Assembly: GCF_003721565.1 (NCBI RefSeq)
Contig: NZ_RJJE01000017.1
Coordinates: 1,352,636 to 1,416,635, forward strand
Direction of reading: 5' to 3'
Source: Rufibacter immobilis
GTDB lineage: Bacteria; Bacteroidota; Bacteroidia; Cytophagales; Hymenobacteraceae
DNA length: 64,000 bases
Below are positions 51,335 to 59,674 of this stretch, piece after piece (positions within the stretch are counted from its first letter, which is position 1; each line of letters starts with the position of its first letter). The position numbers and the translations under genes were made by a program. Under the pieces are notes generated by a model, which was not told the origin of the DNA, did no database searches, and saw only the letters and a list, made by a program, of their open reading frames with translations.

Positions 51335-54034
51335 CTAAGAGATAACTTTTTTGGTGCGCTCCATGCCAAACTGCAGGATGCGGTCAATGAAATCATAGGG
51401 TTTGTAGCCGTTGATGGCGGTCTGGTGGAAGATACACGTGGCCGGCGTCATGCCCGGCAGCGAGTTCACTTCTATGATGATGGTCTCCACCTTTCCGTCC
51501 TGGTGCACGCGCACGAAGGCATCTATGCGGGCATATCCTTCAATGCGCAGAATCTCGGCTACCCGCTTTAAGTCCTGTTTCACCTGGTCTGAGATGCGCT
51601 GGCGCTCAGCTGGGTCTTTGGCGTAGCGGGCGGGCGTAATGTTCTGCCCTTCACCTGCCAAAAACTTTTCCTCCAGACTCAGCACTTCTCCTTCGGCCAA
51701 CGCTTCTGAGGCTTCAAATATTTCATACTGGGTGCGGCCGTCAGGGCCGTAGCCCGTGAGCAACCCTCCGGTAATCTCCAGGAAATGCTTCGCGCCTTCG
51801 GCTGAGATCAGGTTTTCTATCAGGAAATATCCCTTCAGCGGCACTTCTTCCTTGAAACTCAGCTTAAGCACGCGCGCCGGGGTTTCCGGTATCTCTATGG
51901 AATTCCGGAAAATCAGCTCCGCGAAAGCCTCCAGTTCCTCCCGGGTCTTAATCTTCTTCACCGCCGAAGAACAGCCGTCATCGGCAGGTTTGGCAATGAA
52001 CGGATACCCGAAACGCTCTTCAATCTGCGCAAAGAATGCCGCTTGGTTCTCCTGCCAGTCTTTCTTGAAGGCCAGCATGTGGTCGGCCACCGGAATCCCG
52101 TTCTGGCGCAGGATCTTGTTGGTCTCAAACTTGTTGATGGTCACCTGCGAGCTCTGAATACCAGACCCGTTGTACGGAATCTGGAATTTCTCCAGCTCGG
52201 TCTGCAGCACGCCATCTTCGCCGGGTCTGCCATGCAGGGCAATGAACACCGCATCCACTAAACTGCGCAGCTGCTCATACGTCAGGCACTGTGGCTTCTG
52301 CAAGGAATTACCGGCGTACAGGCTGGTAATGCCCTTGGCTTCTTCCTTAATCTGCGCCAGCACGGGGTGCGTAGGCACGCCCGCTTCCGAGGCCTCAATC
52401 TTCTCCTTGATGTCATCGGCATTGTCCTTCAACATGATGTTGATAGGAATCTGGTAGAGCTGGTGCGTCTCGTCGTTGCCGGTCAGGAAGATGGGAATGG
52501 GTTCGTATTTGGTAGACGAGGAAAGTTTCTCGTAGATGTTGCGGCCGCTTTCCACGGAGATATGGCGCTCAGACGAGTAACCGCCCATGATCACGCCCAC
52601 CCGCAGTTTATCGTGGCGGTGCGCGCGCTCATCGGCCATGGCCGTTTCCAGTTTTCTCAGCAACCCTATTAAATAGGATGTGTTCTTTCCAGATTTCACC
52701 CGCTCGGCCAGAGACGTTCTAATGATATAGGTCAGGAACTGCGACGGATTCAAGCCAATTTCGGCGGCCTGGTGGAAGAAGAACGACGAAGGCAGCATGC
52801 CGCTGGTGGTGTTGGGGTCGTTCAGGAAAATCTGTCCGTCCTGAGTAATGAAACCGTCCAGACGGGCGTACACGTTGAAGCCCAGACTGGTGTAGAGACG
52901 TTCGCACTCCTGCCGGATCTGCTGAATCTGCTCCGTAGGCAGGTCAATGGGCGTAATTTTGCGGCTCAGGCCGGGCAGGTATTTAGAACGGTAGTCAAAA
53001 ACCTCTCCCCCTTTTCTGATTTCTGTGGGCGGCAGCGCAATGGGTTGCCCCTGCTGGTCCTGCACCACAATGCAGGAGAACTCGCGCCCGTTGATGAAGG
53101 CCTCAATGAGCACCTGCGTCTCGCTCTCCACGTTGGTGAGGGTGAGCGTTTCGGGGCCGTTTTCCGTAAAAGTGGCCGAAAGTAGCGCCAGCAGTTCCTC
53201 GGGCGCATAAATCAGTTTCCCGTCCTGGGTTTGTACCGGCAAGCCGATGCCCTCCCTAATGTCGGTGAGGGTTTTGATGAAGTTCAGTTGCTGCGCCGCG
53301 CTTTTCCCGTTCCACTCGCTTTTCTGGATGGTGAGCGAGAACAGGCTGCGCGCCACGGCTTCCTCAAACAGCTGTACATTCTTCTCTTTGATGATAGACA
53401 CGCCAATGGAAGAGCCCTGGTGCGGCGCCTTGAGCACGAGCGGCAAGCCCAAATCAGCCACCAAACCCTCTAACAAAGCGGCCTTGTCCTTGGTAGCGTG
53501 CCAGTCCTGTAAGTTCAGGATGCGGTAATCTGGCGTGGCGAAACCGTGCTGCTGCAATAACGCTTTCTGCGCGATCTTGTCAATCCCGATGGCCGAAGGC
53601 AAAATACCCGAGCCGGAATACGGAATGCCGTACCACTCCAGCAAGCCCTGGATGCTGCCGTCTTCGCCGTACGGCCCGTGCAGGGTCAGGAACGCGAAAT
53701 CAAACAGCTGCTTGAACTGGTGCGGGTAAATGCGTTTGCCCACTTTGGCGGCAATCTGGTCCAGTTCCTCCTCGGTCAGTTTGCCAAGGGACTCCAGGTA
53801 CATCTGCAGGCCGTGCTCCGTGGTGGGCAGCACGTCTACCGGCGGATAAAAATCGCGGATGGTTCCTTTGTAGATGTAGTGCCAGTCTAGCAGGATAAAA
53901 TTCCCCAGGCTGTCGGCAAAAACAGGTACGGCCTCAAACAGAGACTTATCTAAATTATCGAAGACGGTGCGGCCGCCGGCGAAAGAGATTTCGCGCTCCC
54001 GGGACGGCCCCCCAAAGATGATTCCAATTTTCAT
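51335..54034 (-). CDS. ddl: Tandem (double-length) D-alanine--D-alanine ligase
   Basis: An 899-residue protein of two consecutive Ddl-like ATP-grasp units, about twice the usual 310-370 residues. Unit 1 (residues 1 to about 470) has GIIFGGPSREREISFAGG, HGPYGEDGSIQGLLEWYGIPYSGSG, KAPHQGSSIG and NDPNTTSGM. Unit 2 (about 485-899) has VIMGGYSSERHISVESG, HGRPGEDGVLQTELEKFQIPYNGSG and the canonical IIIEVNSLPGMTPATC, but its KPADDGCSSAV loop and central domain differ. The metal-site Glu-x-Asn is Asp-x-Asn in unit 1. Ddl joins two D-Ala for the peptidoglycan stem. A -7 element ends 6 bp before the ATG, so the transcript may be leaderless. First gene of an operon with PASTA, T9SS and rhodanese genes. 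Confidence 0.85.
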   Translation of the reverse strand: MKIGIIFGGPSREREISFAGGRTVFDNLDKSLFEAVPVFADSLGNFILLDWHYIYKGTIRDFYPPVDVLPTTEHGLQMYLESLGKLTEEELDQIAAKVGKRIYPHQFKQLFDFAFLTLHGPYGEDGSIQGLLEWYGIPYSGSGILPSAIGIDKIAQKALLQQHGFATPDYRILNLQDWHATKDKAALLEGLVADLGLPLVLKAPHQGSSIGVSIIKEKNVQLFEEAVARSLFSLTIQKSEWNGKSAAQQLNFIKTLTDIREGIGLPVQTQDGKLIYAPEELLALLSATFTENGPETLTLTNVESETQVLIEAFINGREFSCIVVQDQQGQPIALPPTEIRKGGEVFDYRSKYLPGLSRKITPIDLPTEQIQQIRQECERLYTSLGFNVYARLDGFITQDGQIFLNDPNTTSGMLPSSFFFHQAAEIGLNPSQFLTYIIRTSLAERVKSGKNTSYLIGLLRKLETAMADERAHRHDKLRVGVIMGGYSSERHISVESGRNIYEKLSSSTKYEPIPIFLTGNDETHQLYQIPINIMLKDNADDIKEKIEASEAGVPTHPVLAQIKEEAKGITSLYAGNSLQKPQCLTYEQLRSLVDAVFIALHGRPGEDGVLQTELEKFQIPYNGSGIQSSQVTINKFETNKILRQNGIPVADHMLAFKKDWQENQAAFFAQIEERFGYPFIAKPADDGCSSAVKKIKTREELEAFAELIFRNSIEIPETPARVLKLSFKEEVPLKGYFLIENLISAEGAKHFLEITGGLLTGYGPDGRTQYEIFEASEALAEGEVLSLEEKFLAGEGQNITPARYAKDPAERQRISDQVKQDLKRVAEILRIEGYARIDAFVRVHQDGKVETIIIEVNSLPGMTPATCIFHQTAINGYKPYDFIDRILQFGMERTKKVIS

Positions 54035-54039
54035 TAGGG

Positions 54040-54047
54040 CAAAGATA
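54040..54047 (-). promoter_or_regulatory. -7 element for the ddl operon
   Basis: TATCTTTG on the minus strand ends 6 bp before the ATG at 54034, so transcription would begin at or next to the start codon. Confidence 0.6.
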
Positions 54048-54144
54048 CAGATTTTGGTCTTTCGTTTCTATGGGTTGGGTTTTAGTTCTTGCGCCGACCT
54101 ACAGGTTGATCTAAGGCGCCTGATACTCTGCCGCTTGCACGCGG

Positions 54145-54181
54145 GCGTTTAGCGGCTCTTTTTCCAAAAAAAGGCCCAAAC
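54145..54181. repeat. Degenerate palindromic element
   Basis: GCGTTTAGCGGCTCTTTTTC with right arm AAGGCCCAAAC; outer GCGGG/CCCCGC also nearly pairs. Confidence 0.6.
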
Positions 54182-54295
54182 TAGCCCCGCCCCGTTAAAA
54201 CCTGGAAAGCAATGCGGCAAATTTGGCCTAAGCCTTTCCTCCCTGCTGCTGAACCAGTTCCAGAGTAAAACCCTGATGGATATCTTGGTGGGTAC

Positions 54296-54343
54296 GCTGG
54301 CGTTTAGGGGCTCTTTTTCTAAAAACAGCCCCTAAACGCCAGC
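54296..54343. repeat. Palindromic intergenic element, copy 11
   Basis: A 48-bp palindrome, centre CT, unique outer arm GCTGGC, one mismatch (CTCTTTTT against AAAAACAG). Confidence 0.92.
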
Positions 54344-54380
54344 TTGCGTATAATGCGGGAAGCAACTTCAGAACAATCCT

Positions 54381-54388
54381 TATATTTG
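54381..54388 (+). promoter_or_regulatory. -7 element for pgk
   Basis: TATATTTG (TAnnTTTG), 51 bp before the ATG. Confidence 0.65.
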
Positions 54389-54438
54389 TCGGGCCTGATA
54401 GGTCAGGAAACCGTAGCTAGAAACCAAATTACCAGACT

Positions 54439-55647
54439 ATGATAACCATTGAGCAATACAACTTCCGGGGCAAGCGCGCCTTGGTTCGGGTTGATTTCAA
54501 CGTTCCCCTCAACAGCAATTTTGAGATTACTGATGACACCCGCATCAGAGCGGCCGTGCCCACCATCAAGAAGATCCTGAACGACGGCGGTTCCGTGGTG
54601 CTCATGTCGCACCTGGGCAGACCCAAAGGCGGTCCGGAAGAAAAATATTCGCTCAAGCACTTACTTAAACCACTGGAGAACGTGTTCCAGACCCAGGTGA
54701 AATTCTCCCCGGACTGTATTGGCGCCGAGGCCGTTGAAATGGCCGCCAATCTGCAACCCGGTGAGATTCTGCTGCTGGAGAACCTGCGTTTCCACAAAGA
54801 GGAAGAGCAAGGCAACCAGGCTTTCGCCGAAAAACTGAGCCTGCTGGGCGAGGTGTACGTGAACGATGCCTTCGGGACAGCCCACCGCGCCCACGCCTCC
54901 ACCGCCATCGTGGCAGATTATTTCCCCCATGACAAAGTGTGCGGTTCTGTGATGCAGGCCGAGTTAGACAATGCCCAACGCGTACTGAGCTACGCAGACC
55001 GCCCATACACCGCTATTATGGGAGGCGCCAAAATCTCTGACAAAATCCTGGTGATTGAGCAGCTCCTGGACCGCGTGGACAACCTCATCATTGGCGGCGG
55101 CATGAGCTACACGTTTGCCAAAGCCCAGGGCGGCACCATCGGGAATTCGCTGCTGGAGGAAGACAAGCAGCAACTCACCCTTGACCTGCTCAAGAAAGCC
55201 GAAGAGAAAGGCGTGAAAATCTACCTGCCCACGGACACCGTCATTGCCGATGCCTTTGACAACAACGCCAGCACCCAGGTAGTATCTAGCGGCACCATTC
55301 CAGACGGCTGGATGGGCTTAGACATAGGACCCGATACCCGCGCCCAATTCGCGGAAGTGGTTCGTAACTCCAAAACCATCCTCTGGAACGGTCCTATGGG
55401 CGTGTTTGAGTTCGAGAACTTCGCAATAGGCACCAAAACCATTGCCGAGGCAGTGGTAGACGCCACCAAAAACGGAGCCTATTCCCTCATTGGCGGCGGT
55501 GACTCTGCGGCAGCGGTAACCCAAATGGGCCACGCCAATGATGTGTCCTATGTGTCTACCGGTGGCGGTGCTTTGCTGGAATACATGGAAGGCAAGCAAC
55601 TGCCTGGCGTGATTGCGCTGCAAGTGGAAGAAACTCCATTAACTTAA
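54439..55647 (+). CDS. pgk: Phosphoglycerate kinase
   Basis: A 402-residue glycolytic enzyme moving phosphate between 1,3-bisphosphoglycerate and ADP. Family motifs: [71 protein letters not shown] and the nucleotide loop [10 protein letters not shown]. Normal length. It has its own promoter and terminator, so it is monocistronic. Confidence 0.97.
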   Translation: MITIEQYNFRGKRALVRVDFNVPLNSNFEITDDTRIRAAVPTIKKILNDGGSVVLMSHLGRPKGGPEEKYSLKHLLKPLENVFQTQVKFSPDCIGAEAVEMAANLQPGEILLLENLRFHKEEEQGNQAFAEKLSLLGEVYVNDAFGTAHRAHASTAIVADYFPHDKVCGSVMQAELDNAQRVLSYADRPYTAIMGGAKISDKILVIEQLLDRVDNLIIGGGMSYTFAKAQGGTIGNSLLEEDKQQLTLDLLKKAEEKGVKIYLPTDTVIADAFDNNASTQVVSSGTIPDGWMGLDIGPDTRAQFAEVVRNSKTILWNGPMGVFEFENFAIGTKTIAEAVVDATKNGAYSLIGGGDSAAAVTQMGHANDVSYVSTGGGALLEYMEGKQLPGVIALQVEETPLT

Positions 55648-55661
55648 TCTCGCTTTCACTC

Positions 55662-55714
55662 TCCAAAAGCAGAAGGGGCAGCCAATTGATTTGGCCGCCC
55701 CTTCTGCTTTTGGA
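55662..55714 (+). terminator. Intrinsic terminator after pgk
   Basis: TCCAAAAGCAGAAGGGGC... with a 4-nt loop and one internal mismatch; the arm ends TTCTGCTTTTGGA. Confidence 0.9.
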
Positions 55715-55792
55715 ACCATTCAAACCTAAGATATCCTCACCATTTGAGCATAATCTTTGTCTTTATTTAACATATTATAACAACCAAAGATA

Positions 55793-57706
55793 CTACTTCC
55801 CTTTCCGCTCCAGATTGCCGTTGGCGGCATACTGTACCAGACCGCTTTCCAACATTTCCTGTAGCAGGTCTCCCAGCAGTTCCTGCTCTGAGGAACTGAA
55901 GTGCATGGCAATGGATTTGGGGTGCAGCGGGGTTTCTTTCAGGTGGCTCAGCACCCGGGCTTCCATGTGCAGCTTGTTCTCAGCCAGCTTCTTCTTTTTC
56001 TTCTGGGCCAGGCAATAGTCGCAGATGCGGCAGGGTTCAGTGGACTGCTCCCCAAAGTAGGCCAGAATTTGCAGCGTGCGGCACTGCTTTCTGTTCTGCA
56101 TGAACGCAACCACCGCCTGGGCCTTGCCCACGGCCCGCTCCCGGAACAGCTGGAGGCGCTTGTGGTCTATGGGTAAAGCATCGGCACTGAAGCGGGGGGC
56201 GGTGAACTGTACCTGCGGACCGTCATGCTGCGGTTCATACACCAGTACCTTACGCTGGTGCAGGTGCTGTAACTGTTGCCGAATGCTGGCCTCCGGCAAA
56301 GCAAGGTGCTTGGCCAGCCCGGCTTCAGAGATCTTCACGAAGTCGCGGAACATTTCCCCGCCGTACAACCGCAGCAAACCTTTGATGATGGGCTCCAGCG
56401 TTTCGTTCAGGATCTGAAATTCGTACAGCTGGGTGTTGCTGAGCAGAAAACTCACTTTAGACGGACTATAGAAACCCTCGTTCAGTTGCAGCAGCCCTTC
56501 GCTCTCCAGTTGTTTCAGGGAATAATGCGCCTCAACCGGCGATAATTGGTACGTGCGGCAGAAATGGGCCAAATCAAAGTCAAAGGATTGGAAAGCGCCG
56601 CTGCCGGTGGCCAATTGGTAGAAGTTCGCCAGCGCCTGGTACACGCGTTTCACGGTTTCCACGGGCGGGTAGGCTTCCTCGGTTTTCTTGAGCAGCAAAG
56701 GTGCGTCTTCAGGGCCTAACAATACGGTGGCATAGCTGTATTTCCCGTCGCGTCCGGCGCGTCCCACCTCCTGGTAGTACGCTTCTAAAGAATCAGGAAG
56801 GTCCAGGTGCACCACCAGCCGTACATCGGGTTTGTCAATCCCCATCCCGAAGGCATTCGTAGCCACTATCACCCGCACGCGGTCCTGTATCCAGTCGGTT
56901 TGGGCGGTGGCGCGGGTCTGGTGGGGCAATCCGGCGTGGTAGGCGGCGGCTTTCACGCCCTGCTTCTGGAGCCACTGGGCCAGCTCCAGGGTACGGCGGC
57001 GGTTGCGCACGTACACAATGGCCGTACCCGGCATCTTCTGCAAAATCTCGCGCAGGCGGCCTTCTTTGTCCTCCGTGGGCAGTACGCTGTACGAAAGATT
57101 CTTGCGGGCGAAACTCTGCTGGAACACCTGCTGCTTCCTGAACTGAAGTTTCTCCTGAATGTCGGTTTTCACGGCTTCGGTGGCCGAGGCCGTCAGGGCC
57201 AGCACCGGAATGGCAGGCAACACTTCGCGCAGCTTCGCAATCTCTAAATAAGGAGGCCGAAAATCGTAGCCCCACTGCGAGATACAGTGGGCCTCATCTA
57301 CGGCAATGAGGTTCACGTTCATGCGCTTGACGCGGGCCAGAAACAGCTCAGTCTGCAAACGTTCCGGCGAGAGGTACAGGAACTTGGTGACACCAAACAC
57401 GCAGTTGTCCAGAATGAGGTCACGTTCGCGCTCCGGCTGCCCCGCGTGCAACGCCGCCGCCGAAATACCCCGTTTCTTCAGGTTCTCCACCTGGTCTTTC
57501 ATGAGTGCGATAAGCGGCGACACCACCAGGCAAACCCCTTCCATGGCCATGGCCGGCACCTGAAAACAAACCGACTTGCCGCCGCCCGTAGGCAGAATGG
57601 CCAGTGTGTCGTTACCCGCCAGCACTGAGTTGATGATGTCTTCCTGCCCCGGCCTGAACGCCTCGTGCCCCCAATACTGCTTTAAAATTGCCTGAATGTC
57701 TGCCAT
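55793..57706 (-). CDS. recQ: ATP-dependent DNA helicase RecQ
   Basis: A 637-residue 3'-5' superfamily 2 helicase for recombination and fork repair. Motif I LPTGGGKS, DEAHCISQWGYDFR (motif II with aromatic-rich loop), FGMGIDKPDVR (motif V) and GRAGRDG (motif VI) are present, followed by the RecQ-Ct zinc ligands (KQCRTLQ...CRICDYC) and winged helix. No HRDC domain is evident at the C-terminus, so it is the short form. A -7 element ends 9 bp before the ATG. Confidence 0.95.
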   Translation of the reverse strand: MADIQAILKQYWGHEAFRPGQEDIINSVLAGNDTLAILPTGGGKSVCFQVPAMAMEGVCLVVSPLIALMKDQVENLKKRGISAAALHAGQPERERDLILDNCVFGVTKFLYLSPERLQTELFLARVKRMNVNLIAVDEAHCISQWGYDFRPPYLEIAKLREVLPAIPVLALTASATEAVKTDIQEKLQFRKQQVFQQSFARKNLSYSVLPTEDKEGRLREILQKMPGTAIVYVRNRRRTLELAQWLQKQGVKAAAYHAGLPHQTRATAQTDWIQDRVRVIVATNAFGMGIDKPDVRLVVHLDLPDSLEAYYQEVGRAGRDGKYSYATVLLGPEDAPLLLKKTEEAYPPVETVKRVYQALANFYQLATGSGAFQSFDFDLAHFCRTYQLSPVEAHYSLKQLESEGLLQLNEGFYSPSKVSFLLSNTQLYEFQILNETLEPIIKGLLRLYGGEMFRDFVKISEAGLAKHLALPEASIRQQLQHLHQRKVLVYEPQHDGPQVQFTAPRFSADALPIDHKRLQLFRERAVGKAQAVVAFMQNRKQCRTLQILAYFGEQSTEPCRICDYCLAQKKKKKLAENKLHMEARVLSHLKETPLHPKSIAMHFSSSEQELLGDLLQEMLESGLVQYAANGNLERKGK

Positions 57707-57714
57707 AGATCACC

Positions 57715-57722
57715 CAAAAATA
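57715..57722 (-). promoter_or_regulatory. -7 element for recQ
   Basis: TATTTTTG on the minus strand, 9 bp before the ATG, giving a leader of only a few bases. Confidence 0.6.
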
Positions 57723-57806
57723 CGAAATAGTTGCCAGCCATGGGCACCACCGGAGCCTCGCCAACCTTTGAGAAGAAGCAGGGCAAGGGCAATCCACCAG
57801 AGCAGC

Positions 57807-57854
57807 TTTTCTGTTTAGGGGCCGTTTTTCCAAAATTGGCCCTAAAACAGAAAA
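57807..57854. repeat. Palindromic intergenic element, copy 12 (imperfect), joined to a terminator
   Basis: TTTTCTGTTTAGGGGCC with right arm GGCCCTAAAACAGAAAA; two single-base offsets. Its outer T-run on the minus strand forms the U-tract of the hairpin at 57855-57871. Confidence 0.8.
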
Positions 57855-57871
57855 CCCGGCCAAGGGCCGGG
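57855..57871 (-). terminator. GC hairpin terminator for the ERF-like gene
   Basis: CCCGGCC-AAG-GGCCGGG, with the palindromic element supplying a T-rich tail on the minus strand; 32 bp after the stop. Confidence 0.75.
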
Positions 57872-57902
57872 CTTCTGTACATTCAATCTATTTTGATACG
57901 TA

Positions 57903-58724
57903 TTACGCAGCGGCAGATTGCTCGTGCTCGCGGTCTTCAATCACTTTCTTCAGCTTCTGGATAGACTGCTTGGCGCGTTCTTCGTCCAGTTTGTTGATGT
58001 TGAGGAGCATCTTGGTTTTCTCCTGCCGGGTAATCACCGGGTTGTTCAGCAGACGGATGATTTCCTCTTTCTGCTTGGCTGTGGCATACTTCACCACAGT
58101 TTCCTCGGCCACCGGGGCAACAGGAGTAGCTACAGCCGGAGCTGCTTCGGCGGCAGGTTCTGCCGGAACGGCTTTCATGGTTTTAGCGGCGGCTGGCTTA
58201 GCGGCTTGTTCCACCTTCGGCTCCGTCACGTTGCCTTGGTAATCCATTTCCTCAGCGGGAGTTGGCTCATATCCGGCCGCCCTGATGATCCAGGCCAAGG
58301 CGTTGCGGTACGCTTTCCCGATGGCTCTGGTCTGGGCCATAGAGGCAATGGCGTATTCCTGGTAATATTTCCGGCCCTGCTCCTTGTTAGAACAGATGGC
58401 AAAACCAGCGCCCACAATTTGCTCAGAACGCAGGTTCAACAGATTTACCTTCGCCAGATATTTGATCTCTGTGGAGTCGCTCATGTTGGTGAGTTCGTCT
58501 ACCACCGGCAGAATACCCAAACGCGAACCAGCGTACTGCCAGCCTTCTACGTTCACATATTCTTTGCCCTGTATATTCTGGAAAAGTCTGTTCTCTTTGA
58601 TGAACTTGGCTAAGTCAACGGCCAAGTGCATCGTCTCATCTGAACGAGAGATATCAAAGCTCTCGATTTTATGCTTCTTCAGCACTTTCTCCTCGTTGTT
58701 TGCTTGATTCATTTTCGTCTGCAT
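57903..58724 (-). CDS. Putative ERF-like ssDNA-annealing/recombination protein
   Basis: A 273-residue cytoplasmic protein with no firm database family that I can name. The core (VEGWQYAGSRLGILPVV... YAIASMAQTRAIGKAYRNALAWIIRAAGYEPTPAEEMD) resembles phage ERF/RAD52-like annealing proteins, which carry SMAQTRA...AL and AGYEATPAEEM. After a Pro/Ala/Lys linker, a C-terminal TAKQKEEIIRLLNNPVITRQEK helix is like the small domain attached to phage RecT/ERF proteins. No other phage genes are near, so it is either a domesticated phage gene or an unknown recombination helper; recQ is 190 bp away. ATG 58724 has an AAAGGA just before it; 58712 is possible. Confidence 0.5.
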   Translation of the reverse strand: MQTKMNQANNEEKVLKKHKIESFDISRSDETMHLAVDLAKFIKENRLFQNIQGKEYVNVEGWQYAGSRLGILPVVDELTNMSDSTEIKYLAKVNLLNLRSEQIVGAGFAICSNKEQGRKYYQEYAIASMAQTRAIGKAYRNALAWIIRAAGYEPTPAEEMDYQGNVTEPKVEQAAKPAAAKTMKAVPAEPAAEAAPAVATPVAPVAEETVVKYATAKQKEEIIRLLNNPVITRQEKTKMLLNINKLDEERAKQSIQKLKKVIEDREHEQSAAA

Positions 58725-59228
58725 TTCCTTTAGTTTCAGTTCAGATTCATAACAGGCCAAGTAGCGTAAAAGTGCCACCAACGCAGATTTTATACTAATA
58801 TTATACTCCTGTAAATCAGTAAGTTACATACTATTGCTAAAATATTTTTAGCAAACACATAAACCCTTGATTAGTAAACGAATAACCTGACTATTCCCAC
58901 CAAAGAAATCGTTCCTAAACAAACCAAACCGAAAGTGGCTGCTCAATAACAGTATTGCGTTTTGAGGCTGTTTTTCTAAAAACAGCCTCAAAACGCAAGC
59001 CTAGCTTTTAAGCCTTCCGCTTGCAGTACTGCTTCAGTTTTGCCCAATCTGCCCCAGTTCTCCCCCACTCCCCCTCCACAAGTTGGGGAAAAATTCCACA
59101 GTTTTCCGGCGGCGTGGCTTAGAGCGAAAGCTCATAAATCACTATATACCAATACATTAAACAAAGCATGCATTTTCTGGCACGGCGCTGGCTAATAGGA
59201 AGACAGTCAACCAATAAAACATACTACT
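58725..59228. other. Divergent intergenic region ERF-like / PepSY-like
   Basis: A 504-bp gap with one palindromic element (58955-58998). No convincing TAnnTTTG or gene was found. Confidence 0.6.
58955..58998. repeat. Palindromic intergenic element, copy 13 (GAGGCTG variant)
   Basis: A perfect 44-bp palindrome with core TTTTGAGGCTG, centre CT; the opposite arm carries matching CAGCCTCAAAA. It lies between divergent genes. Confidence 0.92.
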
Positions 59229-59567
59229 ATGAAGAAAGTTATCTTATCAGCCTTCGGATTTATTTTATTTGCCGCCGTTTCTACCAACGCTCAGACGCAG
59301 ACCACACAAGGACAGACCCAAGCTGCCCCGGCAACCCAAACTCCGGCCACGGCTGCACAAGAAACCAAGACTTCAGTGAAAGTTGAAGAACTTCCTGCCG
59401 CAGTAAAAACTGCCCTTACCGCAGATTCTGGCCTCAAAGAGTGGACTCCAGTAGCCGCCACTTTGGTGAAAGATGCTGCTGGCAAGGAATACTATAGCAT
59501 TGAAATGAAAAAAGGCGAAGAGAAAGGCGCCATCAAATTAGACAAAGACGGCAACCAGGTGAAATAA
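59229..59567 (+). CDS. Small secreted PepSY-like protein
   Basis: A 112-residue periplasmic protein: signal peptide ending near TNA-QTQ (residue 21), a Gln/Thr/Ala-rich linker, and one PepSY-like (BLIP-fold) domain (VEELPAAVKTALTADSGLKEWTPVAATLVKDAAGKEYYSIEMKKG...IKLDKDGNQVK). Function is unknown; such domains often inhibit proteases or act as sensors. It has its own terminator and lies next to the NtrC-type regulator gene. Confidence 0.82.
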   Translation: MKKVILSAFGFILFAAVSTNAQTQTTQGQTQAAPATQTPATAAQETKTSVKVEELPAAVKTALTADSGLKEWTPVAATLVKDAAGKEYYSIEMKKGEEKGAIKLDKDGNQVK

Positions 59568-59611
59568 CCTTTCCCCTTTGGCTAACCAAGCCCGTACACA
59601 ATGAAACTATG

Positions 59612-59649
59612 AAATAAAGAAAGCCGGGTTTTCCCGGCTTTCTTTATTT
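59612..59649 (+). terminator. Intrinsic terminator after the PepSY-like gene
   Basis: AAATAAAGAAAGCCGGG, short loop, CCCGGCTTTCTTTATTT. Confidence 0.9.
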
Positions 59650-59652
59650 TTG
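59645..59652 (+). promoter_or_regulatory. Possible -7 element for the NtrC-type gene
   Basis: TATTTTTG, formed by the right arm of the terminator, 23 bp before the ATG; may be coincidental. Confidence 0.35.
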
Positions 59653-59674
59653 CCTTCTCAGGACAAACAGCAGC

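Larger units (their letters stand above)
54035..54438. other. Divergent intergenic region ddl / pgk
   Basis: A 404-bp gap with promoters for both genes and two palindromic elements (54145-54181 decayed, 54296-54343 intact), a rare case of elements between divergent starts. Confidence 0.7.
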
